Source: Bosea sp. BIWAKO-01 (GTDB taxonomy: Bacteria; Pseudomonadota; Alphaproteobacteria; Rhizobiales; Beijerinckiaceae). From it: DNA of 64,000 nt. Made by a program: the position numbers and the translations under genes. Numbering within the stretch: the first letter of the stretch is position 1; each line of letters begins with the position of its first letter. The stretch is taken from contig NZ_BCQA01000001.1 of assembly GCF_001748145.1 (NCBI RefSeq), forward strand, positions 1,981,501 through 2,045,500, read 5' to 3'. Under the pieces are notes generated by a model. It made no database searches, was not told the DNA's origin, and saw only the letters and a list, made by a program, of their open reading frames with translations. Below, piece after piece: positions 1 through 9,282 of the stretch.

Positions 1-1001
1 AGCAGCGCAAGTATGACGGGCGCTATTCCTCGGTCCAGACCGGCAATTCGCACACCTACCAGGCCGATTTCCTCGGCGAGGCCGTCACGGTCGCGCCGGG
101 CGCCAGCGCGACCTCCAATGCCCGGCTCTTCGCCGGCGCCAAGGAAGTCGCGGCCATCGACGGCTATGAGAAGAATCTCGGCATCAAGCGCTTCGAGCTG
201 ATGATCGACTGGGGCTGGTTCTATTTCATCACCAAGCCGCTCTTCTTCGTGATGGACTGGGTCTACAAGCACGTCGGCAATTTCGGCGTCTCGATCCTGA
301 TCGTCACCGTGCTGCTCAAGGCCCTGTTCTTCCCGCTCGCCAACAAGTCCTACGCCTCGATGGCGAAGATGAAAGCGGTGCAGCCGGAGATGCTCGCCAT
401 TCGCGAGCGCTACGCCGACGACAAGATGAAGCAGCAGCAGGCTCTGATGGAGCTGTACAAGACCCAGAAGATCAACCCGCTCGCCGGCTGCTGGCCGGTG
501 CTGGTGCAGATCCCGGTCTTCTTTGCGCTCTACAAGATCCTGTTCATCACCATCGAGATGCGGCACGCGCCGTTCTTCGGCTGGATCAAGGACCTTGCCG
601 CGCCCGATCCGACCTCGGTCTTCAACCTGTTCGGGCTGCTGCCCTTCGCGGTCCCCGCCATGCTGATGATCGGCGCTTGGCCGATCTTCATGGGCATCAC
701 CATGTTCGTCCAGATGAAGATGAACCCGGAGCCGCCGGACCCGGTGCAGAAGATGATGTTCACCTGGATGCCGGTGTTCTTCACCTTCCTGCTCGGCTCG
801 TTCCCGGCCGGTCTGGTGATCTACTGGAGCTGGAACAACCTGCTCTCGATCGTCCAGCAGGGCTTCATCATGCGCAAGCACGGTGTGAAGATCGAACTGT
901 TCGACAATCTGAAGAGCATGTTCGGCAAGAAGCCGGCTGCGGCGGCAGCAACGGCCACGCCATCGCCCGGAAAGCCGGCGAACAGCAACAAGGCGAAGTA
1001 A
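1..1001 (+). CDS. yidC: Membrane protein insertase YidC (5'-truncated by window edge)
   Basis: The frame is open from base 3 and encodes the last 332 residues of YidC/Oxa1, which inserts and folds inner-membrane proteins with or without SecYEG. The visible part holds the end of the periplasmic domain, then the conserved insertase core beginning near the [10 protein letters not shown] segment, with the family signature [18 protein letters not shown] and about five membrane spans. It ends in a lysine- and alanine-rich cytoplasmic tail, as in other alphaproteobacterial YidC proteins. The start codon lies outside the window. A terminator-like hairpin follows, so it is probably the last gene of its transcript, which in this group usually includes rnpA and yidC, although engB just downstream is also a common neighbour. 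Confidence 0.96.
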   Translation, partial: QRKYDGRYSSVQTGNSHTYQADFLGEAVTVAPGASATSNARLFAGAKEVAAIDGYEKNLGIKRFELMIDWGWFYFITKPLFFVMDWVYKHVGNFGVSILIVTVLLKALFFPLANKSYASMAKMKAVQPEMLAIRERYADDKMKQQQALMELYKTQKINPLAGCWPVLVQIPVFFALYKILFITIEMRHAPFFGWIKDLAAPDPTSVFNLFGLLPFAVPAMLMIGAWPIFMGITMFVQMKMNPEPPDPVQKMMFTWMPVFFTFLLGSFPAGLVIYWSWNNLLSIVQQGFIMRKHGVKIELFDNLKSMFGKKPAAAAATATPSPGKPANSNKAK

Positions 1002-1022
1002 GCCTCCGGGCTGCGACGCGAC

Positions 1023-1050
1023 GCCCCTCTCCCTCGGGAGGGGGGCTTTT
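1023..1050 (+). terminator. Rho-independent terminator after yidC
   Basis: A CCCCTC/GAGGGG stem with a short loop is followed by a run of T interrupted by GC. It lies 22 bases after the yidC stop codon, before the acetyltransferase gene. Confidence 0.6.
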
Positions 1051-1095
1051 GCTTTTTATGGACCTCGTTCTCGCTGCCTTCGAAAGGGAGCCTCC

Positions 1096-1728
1096 ATGCC
1101 GCTTCCCGATCCGCGGACCCTTCACCCGATCCCGGGCTGGAAGGGCACGGCCTTCCTGAAGGCCGTCGTCGACCACCCGCTGATCGAGGTCGGCGACTAC
1201 AGCTATTATGACGACTCGCGCGGGCCGGAGCATTTCGTCGGCCGCTGCGTGCGCTATCACTTCGACTTCATCGGCGACCGGCTGATCATCGGCAAATTCG
1301 TCGCCATCGCCCAGGCGGCACAGTTCATCATGAACGGCGCGAACCACCCGATGGGCGGCTTCTCGACCTATCCATTCCAGATGTTCGGATTCGAGGGCGC
1401 TCCCGAGATGACGCCGGACAGGCTTGGCCTGCGTGGCGACACGGTGATCGGCAATGATGTCTGGATCGGCCGCGAGGCGGTGATCATGCCCGGCGTGACG
1501 ATTGGCGACGGCGCCATCATCGGGACGCGGGCCCAGGTCTCGCGCGATGTGCCACCCTATGCGGTGGTCGTCGGCAATCCCGGCCAGATCGTAAAGATGC
1601 GCTTCCCGGCCGAGACGATCGCGGAACTCCTCGCCATTCGCTGGTGGGATTGGGATGCAGAGACAATCTCCCGCAACCTCAGTGCAATCGCTGGCGCCAA
1701 CATCGACGCCTTGCGCGCCGCCGTGTAG
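1096..1728 (+). CDS. CatB/Vat-type acetyltransferase (left-handed beta-helix)
   Basis: A 210-residue protein of the hexapeptide-repeat xenobiotic acetyltransferase family (CatB chloramphenicol and Vat streptogramin acetyltransferases), which use acetyl-CoA to O-acetylate a small molecule. The N-terminal block with YSYYDD and the motif GANHPM carrying the expected catalytic His are present. Hexapeptide repeats run through DTVIGNDVWIGREAVIMPGV, followed by the C-terminal helices. A ribosome site (GGGAG) lies 7 bases before the ATG. It sits between yidC and engB, 9 bases before the latter, so the two are probably co-transcribed. The natural substrate cannot be told from sequence, and chromosomal members are often not resistance genes. 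Confidence 0.88.
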   Translation: MPLPDPRTLHPIPGWKGTAFLKAVVDHPLIEVGDYSYYDDSRGPEHFVGRCVRYHFDFIGDRLIIGKFVAIAQAAQFIMNGANHPMGGFSTYPFQMFGFEGAPEMTPDRLGLRGDTVIGNDVWIGREAVIMPGVTIGDGAIIGTRAQVSRDVPPYAVVVGNPGQIVKMRFPAETIAELLAIRWWDWDAETISRNLSAIAGANIDALRAAV

Positions 1729-1737
1729 GCAGGACCC

Positions 1738-2403
1738 ATGACAACAAGCACGACAGCCCCCTTCACTCCGGACGAGATCGAGAGCGCTCGCAAGCTCTTC
1801 GAAGGTCCCTGGGATTTCGTCTGGGCCTCGACCAAGATCAATGACCTGCCCCCCATGGTCGGCCAGGAGATCGCCTTTGCCGGGCGCTCCAATGTCGGCA
1901 AGTCGAGCCTGATCAATGCTCTGACGCGGCGCAATGCGCTGGCGCGGACCTCGCACACGCCCGGCCGCACCCAGCAGCTCAATTTCTTCCGCCAGGTCGG
2001 GCATGATGAGCGCCTGACCATCGTCGACATGCCCGGCTACGGCTATGCCGCCGTCGGGCGCGACAAGGTCGCGGCCTGGACCAATCTGATCCACGAATAT
2101 CTGCGCGGCCGCTCCAACCTGATGCGGGTCTATGTGCTGATCGACGCCCGCCATGGCATCAAGGATGTCGACGGCGCAGTGCTGGAGACGCTCGACAAGG
2201 CCGCCGTCTCCTATCAGGTCGTGCTGACCAAGGGCGACGCGATCAAGAAGGCCGACCAGCAGTTCATGCAGGAAGCGACCTTCGACGAGATCAAGCGTCG
2301 ACCGGCCGCCTTCCCCGAAGTGCTGCTGACCTCGAGCGAAAAGGGCCTCGGCATTCCGGAGCTGCGCGCCGCGATCGCGCGCGTATTGGCAGAGCGGGCA
2401 TAA
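1738..2403 (+). CDS. engB: Ribosome biogenesis GTPase EngB (YihA/YsxC)
   Basis: A 221-residue TRAFAC GTPase needed for assembly of the large ribosomal subunit. G1 is GRSNVGKSS (residues 49-57), G2 lies in TPGRT (74-78), G3 is DMPGYG (97-102) and G4 is TKGD (164-167). The length is usual for the family. It starts nine bases after the acetyltransferase stop, suggesting one transcript. In many Alphaproteobacteria engB lies close to yidC and argB, as here. Confidence 0.95.
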   Translation: MTTSTTAPFTPDEIESARKLFEGPWDFVWASTKINDLPPMVGQEIAFAGRSNVGKSSLINALTRRNALARTSHTPGRTQQLNFFRQVGHDERLTIVDMPGYGYAAVGRDKVAAWTNLIHEYLRGRSNLMRVYVLIDARHGIKDVDGAVLETLDKAAVSYQVVLTKGDAIKKADQQFMQEATFDEIKRRPAAFPEVLLTSSEKGLGIPELRAAIARVLAERA

Positions 2404-2426
2404 GCCCGACGGCTGCCGTGATCGCG

Positions 2427-2458
2427 AAGGAGGCGAGGCAATCCGGCCAGGCCTCCTT
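2427..2458. repeat. Hairpin between engB and the DUF423 gene
   Basis: Perfect inverted repeat AAGGAGGC/GCCTCCTT with a 16-base loop. There is no T-run, so it is a weak terminator candidate. It could also sequester an AGGAGG-like ribosome site. Confidence 0.35.
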
Positions 2459-2511
2459 GCGAGGACGCGCATGCCGGCATTTCTGTCCGGTCTGGAGAAG
2501 GTGACCCTGCC

Positions 2512-2880
2512 ATGAGCGCCGCGAAGATTCATCTCACGCTGGCCGCGCTGATGGGCCTTGCGGGCGTGACGCTCCTGGCCGCGGCGGCGCATGGACCGGG
2601 CACGAGCGGCCTCCAGACCGCCGGCCAGATGCTGCTGACCCACGCTCCCGTGATCCTGGGCGCGACGGCGGCGCGCAGGGCCGGCCTGCTCTCCGACCTG
2701 CTGGCGCGTATCGCGCTCTCCGTCATCATCCTCGGCGTCGCGCTCTTTGCCGCCGATCTGACCCGGCGTGGCTTCTATGAGGAGCGTCTCTTCGCGGGCG
2801 CCGCGCCTGCCGGCGGCTTCCTGATGCTGGCCGGCTGGCTCGCGCTGGCCTTCTCTGCCCTGTTCGGGCGGCGTAGCTGA
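2512..2880 (+). CDS. DUF423 family small membrane protein
   Basis: A 122-residue hydrophobic protein with about four predicted membrane spans. The pattern fits DUF423 (YgdD-like): an AAAAHG motif after the first span, a central HAPVILG helix, and the terminal [19 protein letters not shown] helix. The function of the family is unknown. It stands between engB and argB, in the same direction, with 108 bases before it and 82 after. Confidence 0.7.
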   Translation: MSAAKIHLTLAALMGLAGVTLLAAAAHGPGTSGLQTAGQMLLTHAPVILGATAARRAGLLSDLLARIALSVIILGVALFAADLTRRGFYEERLFAGAAPAGGFLMLAGWLALAFSALFGRRS

Positions 2881-2962
2881 ACCGCGCCCGCCGGCTTCCG
2901 CCCCGGCCATTCTTCGGCTAGAAGGCCCGGCGCGCGATCCTCGCGTCCCGCGGAGCCTGCCG

Positions 2963-3862
2963 ATGATCAATCCCGCCGTCCACCTGACGCCGTCGCAATC
3001 GGCAGAACTGCTGGTTCAGGCGCTGCCGCATATGCAGCGCTACGACCAGGAAATCATCGTGATCAAATATGGCGGCAACGCCATGGGCGATGCCGCGACC
3101 GCCGAGGATTTTGCCGAGGATATCGTCCTGCTCGAGCAGTCCGGCCTGAAGCCGGTCGTCTGCCATGGCGGCGGGCCGCAGATCGCCCGCATGCTCGACA
3201 AGCTCGGCATCAAGTCGGAGTTCAAGCAGGGCCTGCGGGTCACCGACCGCGCAACCGTCGATGTCGTCGAGATGGTTCTGGCCGGTTCGGTCAACAAGGA
3301 GATCGTCGGCTACATCTCGCGCGAGGGCGGCAAGGCGATTGGGCTCTGCGGCAAGGACGGCAATATGGTGACCGCCCGCAAGGTGACGCGCACCGTCGTC
3401 GATCCCGATTCGAAGATCGAGCAGGTGCTCGATCTCGGCTTTGTCGGCGAGCCCGAAGCGGTGAATATCAGCGTGCTGGAGGCCGTATTGAAGGCCGAGC
3501 TGATCCCCGTACTGGCGCCGGTCTGCGCCGCCGCCGACGGCCAGACCTACAACGTCAATGCCGATACCTTTGCGGGCGCGATCGCCGGTGCGCTCAACGC
3601 CAAGCGCCTGCTGCTGCTGACCGATGTGCCCGGCGTGCTCGACAAGGACAAGAACCTGATTCCGGAGCTCACGGTGGAACAATGCCGCCGACTGATCGCA
3701 GACGGCACCATCTCCGGCGGCATGATCCCGAAGATCGAGACCTGCATCTACGCGCTCGAAAAGGGCGTCGAGGCGGTTGTCATCCTTGACGGGAAGATCC
3801 CGCACGCGGCGCTGATCGAGCTTTTCACCGATACCGGCTCGGGCACCATCATCAGAAGGTGA
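2963..3862 (+). CDS. argB: Acetylglutamate kinase
   Basis: A 299-residue amino-acid kinase that phosphorylates N-acetyl-L-glutamate with ATP, the second step of arginine synthesis in the cytoplasm. The N-terminal lysine-glycine loop KYGGNAM is at 35-41 and the substrate loop HGGGPQI at 68-74. The nucleotide-binding C-terminal half contains [14 protein letters not shown] and [10 protein letters not shown]. It has the N-terminal extension typical of arginine-inhibited hexameric enzymes, so feedback control is likely. Other arginine genes in this window (argD, argF, argE) are not adjacent. Confidence 0.97.
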   Translation: MINPAVHLTPSQSAELLVQALPHMQRYDQEIIVIKYGGNAMGDAATAEDFAEDIVLLEQSGLKPVVCHGGGPQIARMLDKLGIKSEFKQGLRVTDRATVDVVEMVLAGSVNKEIVGYISREGGKAIGLCGKDGNMVTARKVTRTVVDPDSKIEQVLDLGFVGEPEAVNISVLEAVLKAELIPVLAPVCAAADGQTYNVNADTFAGAIAGALNAKRLLLLTDVPGVLDKDKNLIPELTVEQCRRLIADGTISGGMIPKIETCIYALEKGVEAVVILDGKIPHAALIELFTDTGSGTIIRR

Positions 3863-3907
3863 TCCACCTTTGCCGGTGATGCGTGCCGGCAACAACAGGT
3901 TCATCAT

Positions 3908-3934
3908 CCTCCCGGGGGACGCGTTCTCGGGAGG
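3908..3934. repeat. Hairpin after argB, covering the next gene's leader
   Basis: Inverted repeat CCTCCCG/CGGGAGG with a 13-base loop. The right arm contains the GGGAGGAG ribosome site of the 48-residue gene that starts at 3942, so folding would hide that site. Confidence 0.45.
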
Positions 3935-3941
3935 AGCCGTC

Positions 3942-4088
3942 ATGGATTACTCGATCACCATCGCGCTCGGCCTCGGCCTCTCGCTGGCCATGGTCGGTCT
4001 TGCACTTGCCCGCACCACGTCACGACGGCGAGAGGATGTCGCGCGCGTCCCGGCGCGAAGCGGCAGGTCATTTCGGGAAGAAGGGTAG
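3942..4088 (+). CDS. Small single-span membrane protein (48 aa), unknown
   Basis: A 48-residue frame with one hydrophobic N-terminal helix (ITIALGLGLSLAMVGLAL) followed by a basic, arginine-rich cytoplasmic tail. The start is chosen because GGGAGGAG lies 7 bases before this ATG; a longer frame upstream has no such site. I recognise no family. Its ribosome site is part of a hairpin arm, so translation may be conditional. It could still be a chance frame. Confidence 0.45.
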   Translation: MDYSITIALGLGLSLAMVGLALARTTSRRREDVARVPARSGRSFREEG

Positions 4089-4275
4089 GGAGACGGTCCG
4101 CATGAGTCTCATGCGCGACCCGTTCACCCCTCATGCCGCGCTTGAGAGAACGGCCTGATAATTGCTTTGATCGTGGGCCAGCAGCCTGACCGTCGATCGG
4201 CCAATTTCGTCGCGCGTCGGTAAACCTTTGCGGAAGACTTGCATGCGACGCTGACGTCGCCACATGACATAGCCC

Positions 4276-5019
4276 ATGAATCAGAAACCGATCATATCCG
4301 CCGCTACGCCGCTCCTGCCGAATGCGGACGCGTTTGCGCATGTCGAGCACTGGGTTTTCGATCTCGACAACACGCTCTATTCGCACGAGGCAAAAGTCTG
4401 GCCGCAGGTCGATGAGCGCATCACGCTGTTCCTCGGCGAGCTGTTCGGGCTCGACGGGCTGTCGTCGCGGGCACTGCAGAAATACTATTACCAGCGCTAC
4501 GGCACGACCCTGAAGGGATTGATGGAGGAGCACGGCGTCGATCCCGGCGACTTCCTCGATTTCGCGCACCAGATCGATCTGTCCCTGCTCGATCCCAACC
4601 CAGCGCTTGGCGACGCCATCGCCGCCCTGCCGGGGCGCAAGCTCATCCTCACCAACGGCTCGCGCGGACATGCCGAGAATGTCGCGGGCAAGCTCGGTAT
4701 CCTCCACCATTTCGAGGACATCTTCGACATCGTCGAGGCGGGCTTCCTGCCCAAGCCCGAGCGTGCGACCTATGAGCATTTCCTGGCGAAACATGCGGTC
4801 GATCCCAGCCGCGCCGCCATGTTCGAGGACATCGAGAGGAACCTGCTTGTCCCCAACGCACTCGGCATGAAGACCGTGCTGATCCTGCCGCAGACTCCGG
4901 ACCCGTTCCGCGAAGCCTGGGAGCAGGCCGCGATCGAAGCCGGCCATGTCCACCATGTCACGACCGATCTCACCGGCTTCCTCACCCCGCTCGGGCGCCC
5001 ACCGAAACTGTCCCGCTAA
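4276..5019 (+). CDS. HAD-superfamily pyrimidine 5'-nucleotidase-like hydrolase
   Basis: A 247-residue HAD phosphatase of the Sdt1/PhoG-like pyrimidine 5'-nucleotidase group. Motif I is VFDLDNTLY, with the nucleophile and acid aspartates (about residues 30-32). Motif II is LILTNGSRGHA, and motifs III/IV are KPERATY and MFEDIERN. The alpha-helical cap lies between motifs I and II and contains YYQRYGTTLKGL. It probably dephosphorylates UMP/CMP-like nucleotides, but HAD substrate ranges are broad. It stands alone, with 187 bases before it and 108 after. Confidence 0.85.
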   Translation: MNQKPIISAATPLLPNADAFAHVEHWVFDLDNTLYSHEAKVWPQVDERITLFLGELFGLDGLSSRALQKYYYQRYGTTLKGLMEEHGVDPGDFLDFAHQIDLSLLDPNPALGDAIAALPGRKLILTNGSRGHAENVAGKLGILHHFEDIFDIVEAGFLPKPERATYEHFLAKHAVDPSRAAMFEDIERNLLVPNALGMKTVLILPQTPDPFREAWEQAAIEAGHVHHVTTDLTGFLTPLGRPPKLSR

Positions 5020-5055
5020 GGCGCAGATCGCAGGCGTTCCTTCCGGAGAATTTTT

Positions 5056-5113
5056 GTCCGTCTTTACGAACGATTGCTGAGCTGTTATTCCCCGTGTCCG
5101 TTATAACGAACGG
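5056..5113. promoter_or_regulatory. Paired operator-like repeats upstream of metZ
   Basis: Two 17-base direct repeats, GTCCGTCTTTACGAACG (5056-5072) and GTCCGTTATAACGAACG (5096-5112), start 40 bases apart, close to four helical turns. Each is an imperfect palindrome, and the second contains the perfect palindrome CGTTATAACG. The second ends 15 bases before the metZ ATG. This suggests repression by a dimeric regulator; in this group methionine genes are often controlled by ArsR-type SahR/SamR proteins or SAM riboswitches, and no riboswitch is seen here. Confidence 0.6.
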
Positions 5114-5127
5114 TCGGAGTTCAGTTC

Positions 5128-6324
5128 ATGTCAGGTCCAGACGCTGGCGCAAAGGCGCTGCATCCCGAAACGCGGCTGGTCCATGCCGGCACCCTGCGCT
5201 CTCAGTTCGGCGAGACGTCGGAAGCGCTCTTCCTGACGCAGGGCCATGTCTATGACAGCGCCGAGCAATGCGAAGCACGCTTCCTGAACAAGGATCCGGG
5301 CTTCCAATATGCCCGCTTCTCGAACCCGACCGTGACCATGCTGGAACAGCGCATGGCCGCCTTCGAGGGGGCCGAAGCCTGCCGCGCGACGGCGACCGGC
5401 ATGGCCGCCGTGACCGCGGCGGTGATGAGCCTGGTGCGTGCCGGCGATCATGTCGTCGCGGCGCAGGCCCTGTTCGGCTCCTGTCGCTATGTCGTCGAGG
5501 ATCATCTGCCGCGCTACGGCGTGGAATCGACGCTGGTGAACGGCCCCGATATCGCGGCATGGCGCAAGGCCGTACGGCCCAACACCAAGGTCTTCTTCCT
5601 GGAAAGCCCGGCGAACCCGACGCTCGAGGTCATCGATATCGCGGCCGTCGCCGCGCTGGCGAAGGAGGTCGGCGCCAAGCTGGTGGTCGACAACGTCTTC
5701 GCGACCCCGCTATTCCAGCGTCCGCTCGAACTCGGCGCCGACTGCGTCGTCTACTCCGCAACGAAACATATCGACGGGCAGGGCCGCTGCCTCGGCGGAC
5801 TGGTCCTCGCCTCGGAGGAATTGATCCAGAGCGAGATCCAGACCTTTCTGCGCCAGACCGGGCCGGCGATGTCGCCCTTCAACGCCTGGGTGATGCTGAA
5901 GGCCCTGGAGACGCTGCCGCTGCGCGTCAACCGGCAGGCGCAGAGCGCCGCGATCCTTGCCACCTGGCTGGCCAAGCAGCCCAAGCTGCCGAAGGTGATC
6001 TTCCCTGGCGACCCCAATCACCCGCAGGCCGAGATCATTGCGCGCCAGATGAGCGGTCCCTCGACCCTGATCGCCTTCGAGGTCAGTGGGGGCAAGGAGG
6101 CCGTCTACCGCTTGCTCAATGCGCTCAAGCTGATCCGCATCTCCAACAATCTCGGCGATGCCAAGAGCCTGATCGTGCACCCCGCCACGACGACCCATCA
6201 GCGCTTCACGCCGGAGGTTCGCGCCAGCATGGGCGTCACCGACGGGCTGGTGCGCTTCTCGGTCGGGCTCGAACATCCCGACGACCTGATCGCCGATTTC
6301 GAGCGCGCGTTGGCAGCGGCCTGA
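5128..6324 (+). CDS. metZ: O-succinylhomoserine sulfhydrylase
   Basis: A 398-residue PLP enzyme of the Cys/Met-metabolism family that makes homocysteine from O-succinylhomoserine and sulfide. The PLP lysine is in YSATKHIDGQGR (K213), the phosphate-binding ATGMAAV is at 90-96, and VVDNVFATP at 187-195. The VYDSAEQCEARF region with the QYARFSNPT block fits MetZ rather than cystathionine gamma-synthase, although these paralogues are hard to separate by eye. It is preceded by the paired operator-like repeats and followed by convergent hemA. Confidence 0.92.
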   Translation: MSGPDAGAKALHPETRLVHAGTLRSQFGETSEALFLTQGHVYDSAEQCEARFLNKDPGFQYARFSNPTVTMLEQRMAAFEGAEACRATATGMAAVTAAVMSLVRAGDHVVAAQALFGSCRYVVEDHLPRYGVESTLVNGPDIAAWRKAVRPNTKVFFLESPANPTLEVIDIAAVAALAKEVGAKLVVDNVFATPLFQRPLELGADCVVYSATKHIDGQGRCLGGLVLASEELIQSEIQTFLRQTGPAMSPFNAWVMLKALETLPLRVNRQAQSAAILATWLAKQPKLPKVIFPGDPNHPQAEIIARQMSGPSTLIAFEVSGGKEAVYRLLNALKLIRISNNLGDAKSLIVHPATTTHQRFTPEVRASMGVTDGLVRFSVGLEHPDDLIADFERALAAA

Positions 6325-6349
6325 GGGTCGCCCCGCGGCGGGCGCAACG

Positions 6350-6382
6350 CCGGGATCCAGAGCACTCCGGACTGGGTCCCGG
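6350..6382. terminator. Hairpin between convergent metZ and hemA
   Basis: Inverted repeat CCGGGATCCAG/CTGGGTCCCGG (10 of 11 paired) with an 11-base loop, lying between the two stop codons. It could terminate in both directions. There is no clear T-run. Confidence 0.4.
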
Positions 6383-6411
6383 ATCTCCCGTTCGGGCGGG
6401 GTTTTGCGCGG

Positions 6412-7623
6412 CTATGCCGCGCGCTTCAGTCCCACTCTGCTCCAGATCTCCGTCAGCGCCGCCACGAGCTGGTCGATATCAGCATCGCTGTGCAGCGGCG
6501 ACGGCGTGATGCGCAGCCGCTCGGTGCCGCGCGGCACCGTCGGATAGTTGATGGGCTGGACATAGATGTCGAAGCGCGCCAGCAGCTCGTCGCTGATCGC
6601 CTTGCACAGCACCGCGTCGCCGACCATCACCGGGACGATATGGCTCGGATTGGCGAGATGGGCGATGCCGACCGCGTCGAGCCGGTTCCTCAGCGCCATG
6701 ACCCGATCGCTCTGGCGCTCGCGCTCGACGGAACTCGTCTTGAGATGACGGATCGCGGCGAGCGCCCCTGCCGCGAGGTTCGGCGGCAGGGAGCTCGAGA
6801 AGATGAAGCCCGAGGCAAAGCTGCGGACATAGTCACAGAGTGCGGCCGAGCCGGCGATATAGCCGCCCATCACGCCGAAGGATTTGGCCAGCGTGCCCTC
6901 GATCAGGGTCAGGCGGTCGCTCAGGCCGTCGCGCTCGCTGATGCCGCCGCCACGCGGCCCATAGAGGCCGACGGCGTGGACCTCGTCGATATAGGTCATG
7001 GCGCCGAACTCGTCGGCGATGTCGCAGAAGGCCGCGACCGGGGCGATGTCCCCGTCCATCGAATAGACCGACTCGAAGGCGATCACCTTGGGCCGGGCAG
7101 GATCGATGCTCTGCAGCTTGCGGCGCAGATCATCGGGATCATTATGGGCGAAGATCAGCTTCTCGGCGCGCGAATGCCGGATGCCCTCGATCATCGAGGC
7201 ATGGTTCAGCGCATCGGTCAGGACGACGCAGCCCGGGAGCCGGGAGGCCAGTGTCGAGAGCGAGGCCCAGTTCGACATGTAACCGGAGTTGAAGAGAAGC
7301 GCCGCCTCCTTGCCGTGCAGGTCGGCCAGTTCCCGCTCGAGCAGCACATGGTAGTGGTTGGTGCCGCTGATATTGCGAGTGCCACCGGCGCCAGCGCCGC
7401 AACCGGCAAGAGCCTCCTGCATCGCGGCCAGCACGTCGGGATGCTGGCCCATGCCGAGATAGTCGTTGGAACACCAGACCGTGATCTCGCGGGGCCCGTC
7501 CGCGCCATGGTAGCGCGCACGGGGAAAGCGCCCGACGATGCGCTCCAGATCGGCGAAGACCCGGTAGCGTCCCTCCTTGCGAAGCGCGTCGAGCTCCGTG
7601 CGGAAGAAGTGTTCGTAGTCCAT
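6412..7623 (-). CDS. hemA: 5-aminolevulinate synthase
   Basis: A 403-residue alpha-oxoamine synthase that condenses glycine with succinyl-CoA to 5-aminolevulinate, the first step of tetrapyrrole synthesis by the C4 route used by Alphaproteobacteria. It shows [12 protein letters not shown] (51-62), [13 protein letters not shown] (76-88), the PLP-contacting YIDEVHAVG (211-219) and the Schiff-base lysine in TLAKSFG (K247). The start at MDYEHFF is set by AGGAGG 6 bases upstream; the frame extends further upstream without homology. Heme output matters here because the window also encodes bd oxidase and Nor. Confidence 0.97.
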   Translation of the reverse strand: MDYEHFFRTELDALRKEGRYRVFADLERIVGRFPRARYHGADGPREITVWCSNDYLGMGQHPDVLAAMQEALAGCGAGAGGTRNISGTNHYHVLLERELADLHGKEAALLFNSGYMSNWASLSTLASRLPGCVVLTDALNHASMIEGIRHSRAEKLIFAHNDPDDLRRKLQSIDPARPKVIAFESVYSMDGDIAPVAAFCDIADEFGAMTYIDEVHAVGLYGPRGGGISERDGLSDRLTLIEGTLAKSFGVMGGYIAGSAALCDYVRSFASGFIFSSSLPPNLAAGALAAIRHLKTSSVERERQSDRVMALRNRLDAVGIAHLANPSHIVPVMVGDAVLCKAISDELLARFDIYVQPINYPTVPRGTERLRITPSPLHSDADIDQLVAALTEIWSRVGLKRAA

Positions 7624-7712
7624 CGGCGGCCTCCTGCGACGGGCCTCTCCTACGAGAGAGGAGCCTAACGCGAAATGGTGCGCGGTGTCGCGGGGGCCGT
7701 TACGGAAGGAGG

Positions 7713-8513
7713 TTACGGCATGTACTGGCCGCCATTGACCTCGAGAATCTGGCCGGTGACGAAGCTGCCGAGTGTCTCGGAGGCGAGATAGAGGAACGCG
7801 CCGACGCATTCATCCGCCGTGCCGAGCCGGTCCATCGGGATGCCGGCCTGCATCGCGGCGAGTTGCTCGGGGGTCGAGTAGCGCTCGTGGAACGGTGTCA
7901 TGATCACGCCTGGCGAAACGGCGTTGACCCGGATCCTGTGCTTGACCAGTTCGCGAGCCCAGCCGCGGGTCGCCGTCGAGATGAACCCCTTTGAGGCGGC
8001 GTAGAGCACGGAGCCCGGGCCGCCACCAATGCGCGCCGCGACCGAGCTGACATTGACGATGCTGCCGCCCGTGCCCTGCGCAATCAGGGTCCTGGCCGCC
8101 TCGCGCATGAAATGCGCGACCTGGCGGATGTTGAGATCGATGATGTCGTCGATGATGCCATCATCATAATCGGTGACCGGCACGCGTTTCACCAACCCGC
8201 CGGCATTGTTGATCAGCACGTCGAGCCCCCCGAGGCCCGAAAGCGCCTCGGTCATGATGCGCGGAATCTCAGCACTCTTCGTTACGTCGCCGCCAATCAG
8301 CACAGCCTTGCCACCGGCCGCCTCGATCTCGCGGGCCACTGCTTCCGCCTTGTCACGACTGGCATTGTAGTGAACGCCGACGTGAGCGCCATTGGCACCG
8401 AAGGCCCGGGCAGCCGCCGCGCCAATGCCGGTGCTGGCGCCGGTGATCAGTATTCTCTTGCCCCTGAGATCAGCCAATTGCGGCCAGTTCGATGTCGAAT
8501 GATCCTGTGTCAT
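7713..8513 (-). CDS. SDR-family NAD(P)-dependent oxidoreductase
   Basis: A 266-residue classical short-chain dehydrogenase/reductase. The cofactor loop is TGASTGIG (about 24-31), followed by NNAGG. The catalytic residues are Ser in VNVSSVAAR and Tyr-Lys in YAASK. The C-terminal GGQYMP is typical of 3-oxoacyl-ACP-reductase-like members. The start at MTQDHS is preferred because AAGGGAG lies upstream. The substrate is unknown. It is 89 bases upstream of hemA on the same strand, without a clear link in function. Confidence 0.88.
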   Translation of the reverse strand: MTQDHSTSNWPQLADLRGKRILITGASTGIGAAAARAFGANGAHVGVHYNASRDKAEAVAREIEAAGGKAVLIGGDVTKSAEIPRIMTEALSGLGGLDVLINNAGGLVKRVPVTDYDDGIIDDIIDLNIRQVAHFMREAARTLIAQGTGGSIVNVSSVAARIGGGPGSVLYAASKGFISTATRGWARELVKHRIRVNAVSPGVIMTPFHERYSTPEQLAAMQAGIPMDRLGTADECVGAFLYLASETLGSFVTGQILEVNGGQYMP

Positions 8514-8601
8514 CGCGCTCAGCGCTCCCTTAATCGATTGAATTCTTGAGCGCGCCCAAGTGGCGCTCCTGAACCATATCGCGTGGGGCACGGCATACCA
8601 G

Positions 8602-8660
8602 CGCCTCGGGCGCAGGGCACCCGAGGCGTCGCGTCAGATCAGCCCTGCGAGAGGCTGATC
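8602..8660. terminator. Two consecutive hairpins after the isomerase gene
   Basis: CGCCTCGGG/CCCGAGGCG (8602-8628) and GATCAGCC/GGCTGATC (8637-8660) are perfect inverted repeats downstream of the minus-strand isomerase. The second overlaps its stop codon. They probably end that transcript before the SDR gene. Confidence 0.45.
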
Positions 8661-9282
8661 AGGCTTGAGGGAGATAGGCAGCCCGCCCGCTCGTCAGAGC
8701 GGAGTCGAGCAGCTCGATACGGTCCTGGCCCCAGAAGACCTCGCCATCGAGCACATAGGAGGGCGCCCCGAAGACACCGGCGGCGATCGCGCCAACGCGA
8801 TTGGCCTCGTAGCGTTCGGAACTCGCTGGGCTCTCGGCCGTCGTCAGCAGGGCCTCGGCCGGAAGACCCTCCGCGGTCGCCAGCCCGGCGATCACCGAGC
8901 GATCGCCCATGTCCCGCTCGTCCGACCAGATGGTGTGGAAGGCGCGCCGCAGGAACGCATCCGGATCATGACCAGCCGCCACCATTGCGGTGACGAAGCG
9001 ATCCGCCAGGGACGGATCGAACGGCACATGCTTCGGCTGCAACACCAGCGGCAGGCCACGCCGTTCGCGCCAGCGCTGCAGCTCGACCAGACGATAGCGC
9101 TGGCGCGAGGGGTGGCGCTTCGGCAAGGGCAGCCCGCCCGTCTCGTCGAAAACCGCCCGCACCGGCATCGGCCGGTAGGTCACCGTCACGCCATGGCGCT
9201 TGGCTGTCTCGAGGAAAGCCGCATGGCCGAGATAGGCCCAGGGCGAGGACAGCGTGAAAAAATAGTCGATCATGCGAGGCAT
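8659..9282 (-). CDS. 2-hydroxychromene-2-carboxylate isomerase / kappa-GST (DsbA fold)
   Basis: A 207-residue thioredoxin-fold protein of the DsbA/kappa-class GST family. The N-terminal IDYFFTLSSPWAYLG contains the catalytic Ser used with glutathione in place of the DsbA CxxC pair. The C-terminal GVFGAPSYVLDGEVFWGQDR contains the cis-Pro loop and family signature. Relatives isomerise 2-hydroxychromene-2-carboxylate in naphthalene breakdown, but most genomic copies have unknown substrates, and no other aromatic-degradation genes are adjacent. Confidence 0.87.
   Translation of the reverse strand: MPRMIDYFFTLSSPWAYLGHAAFLETAKRHGVTVTYRPMPVRAVFDETGGLPLPKRHPSRQRYRLVELQRWRERRGLPLVLQPKHVPFDPSLADRFVTAMVAAGHDPDAFLRRAFHTIWSDERDMGDRSVIAGLATAEGLPAEALLTTAESPASSERYEANRVGAIAAGVFGAPSYVLDGEVFWGQDRIELLDSALTSGRAAYLPQA

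Noticed and set aside
868..2970. 700-codon open frame on the minus strand
   Set aside because: It lies antisense to yidC, the acetyltransferase, engB and the DUF423 gene; composition is typical of high-GC shadow frames.
5020..5127. SAM-II riboswitch before metZ
   Set aside because: Expected in this group, but the short pseudoknot sequence is not recognisable; paired operator-like repeats are present instead.
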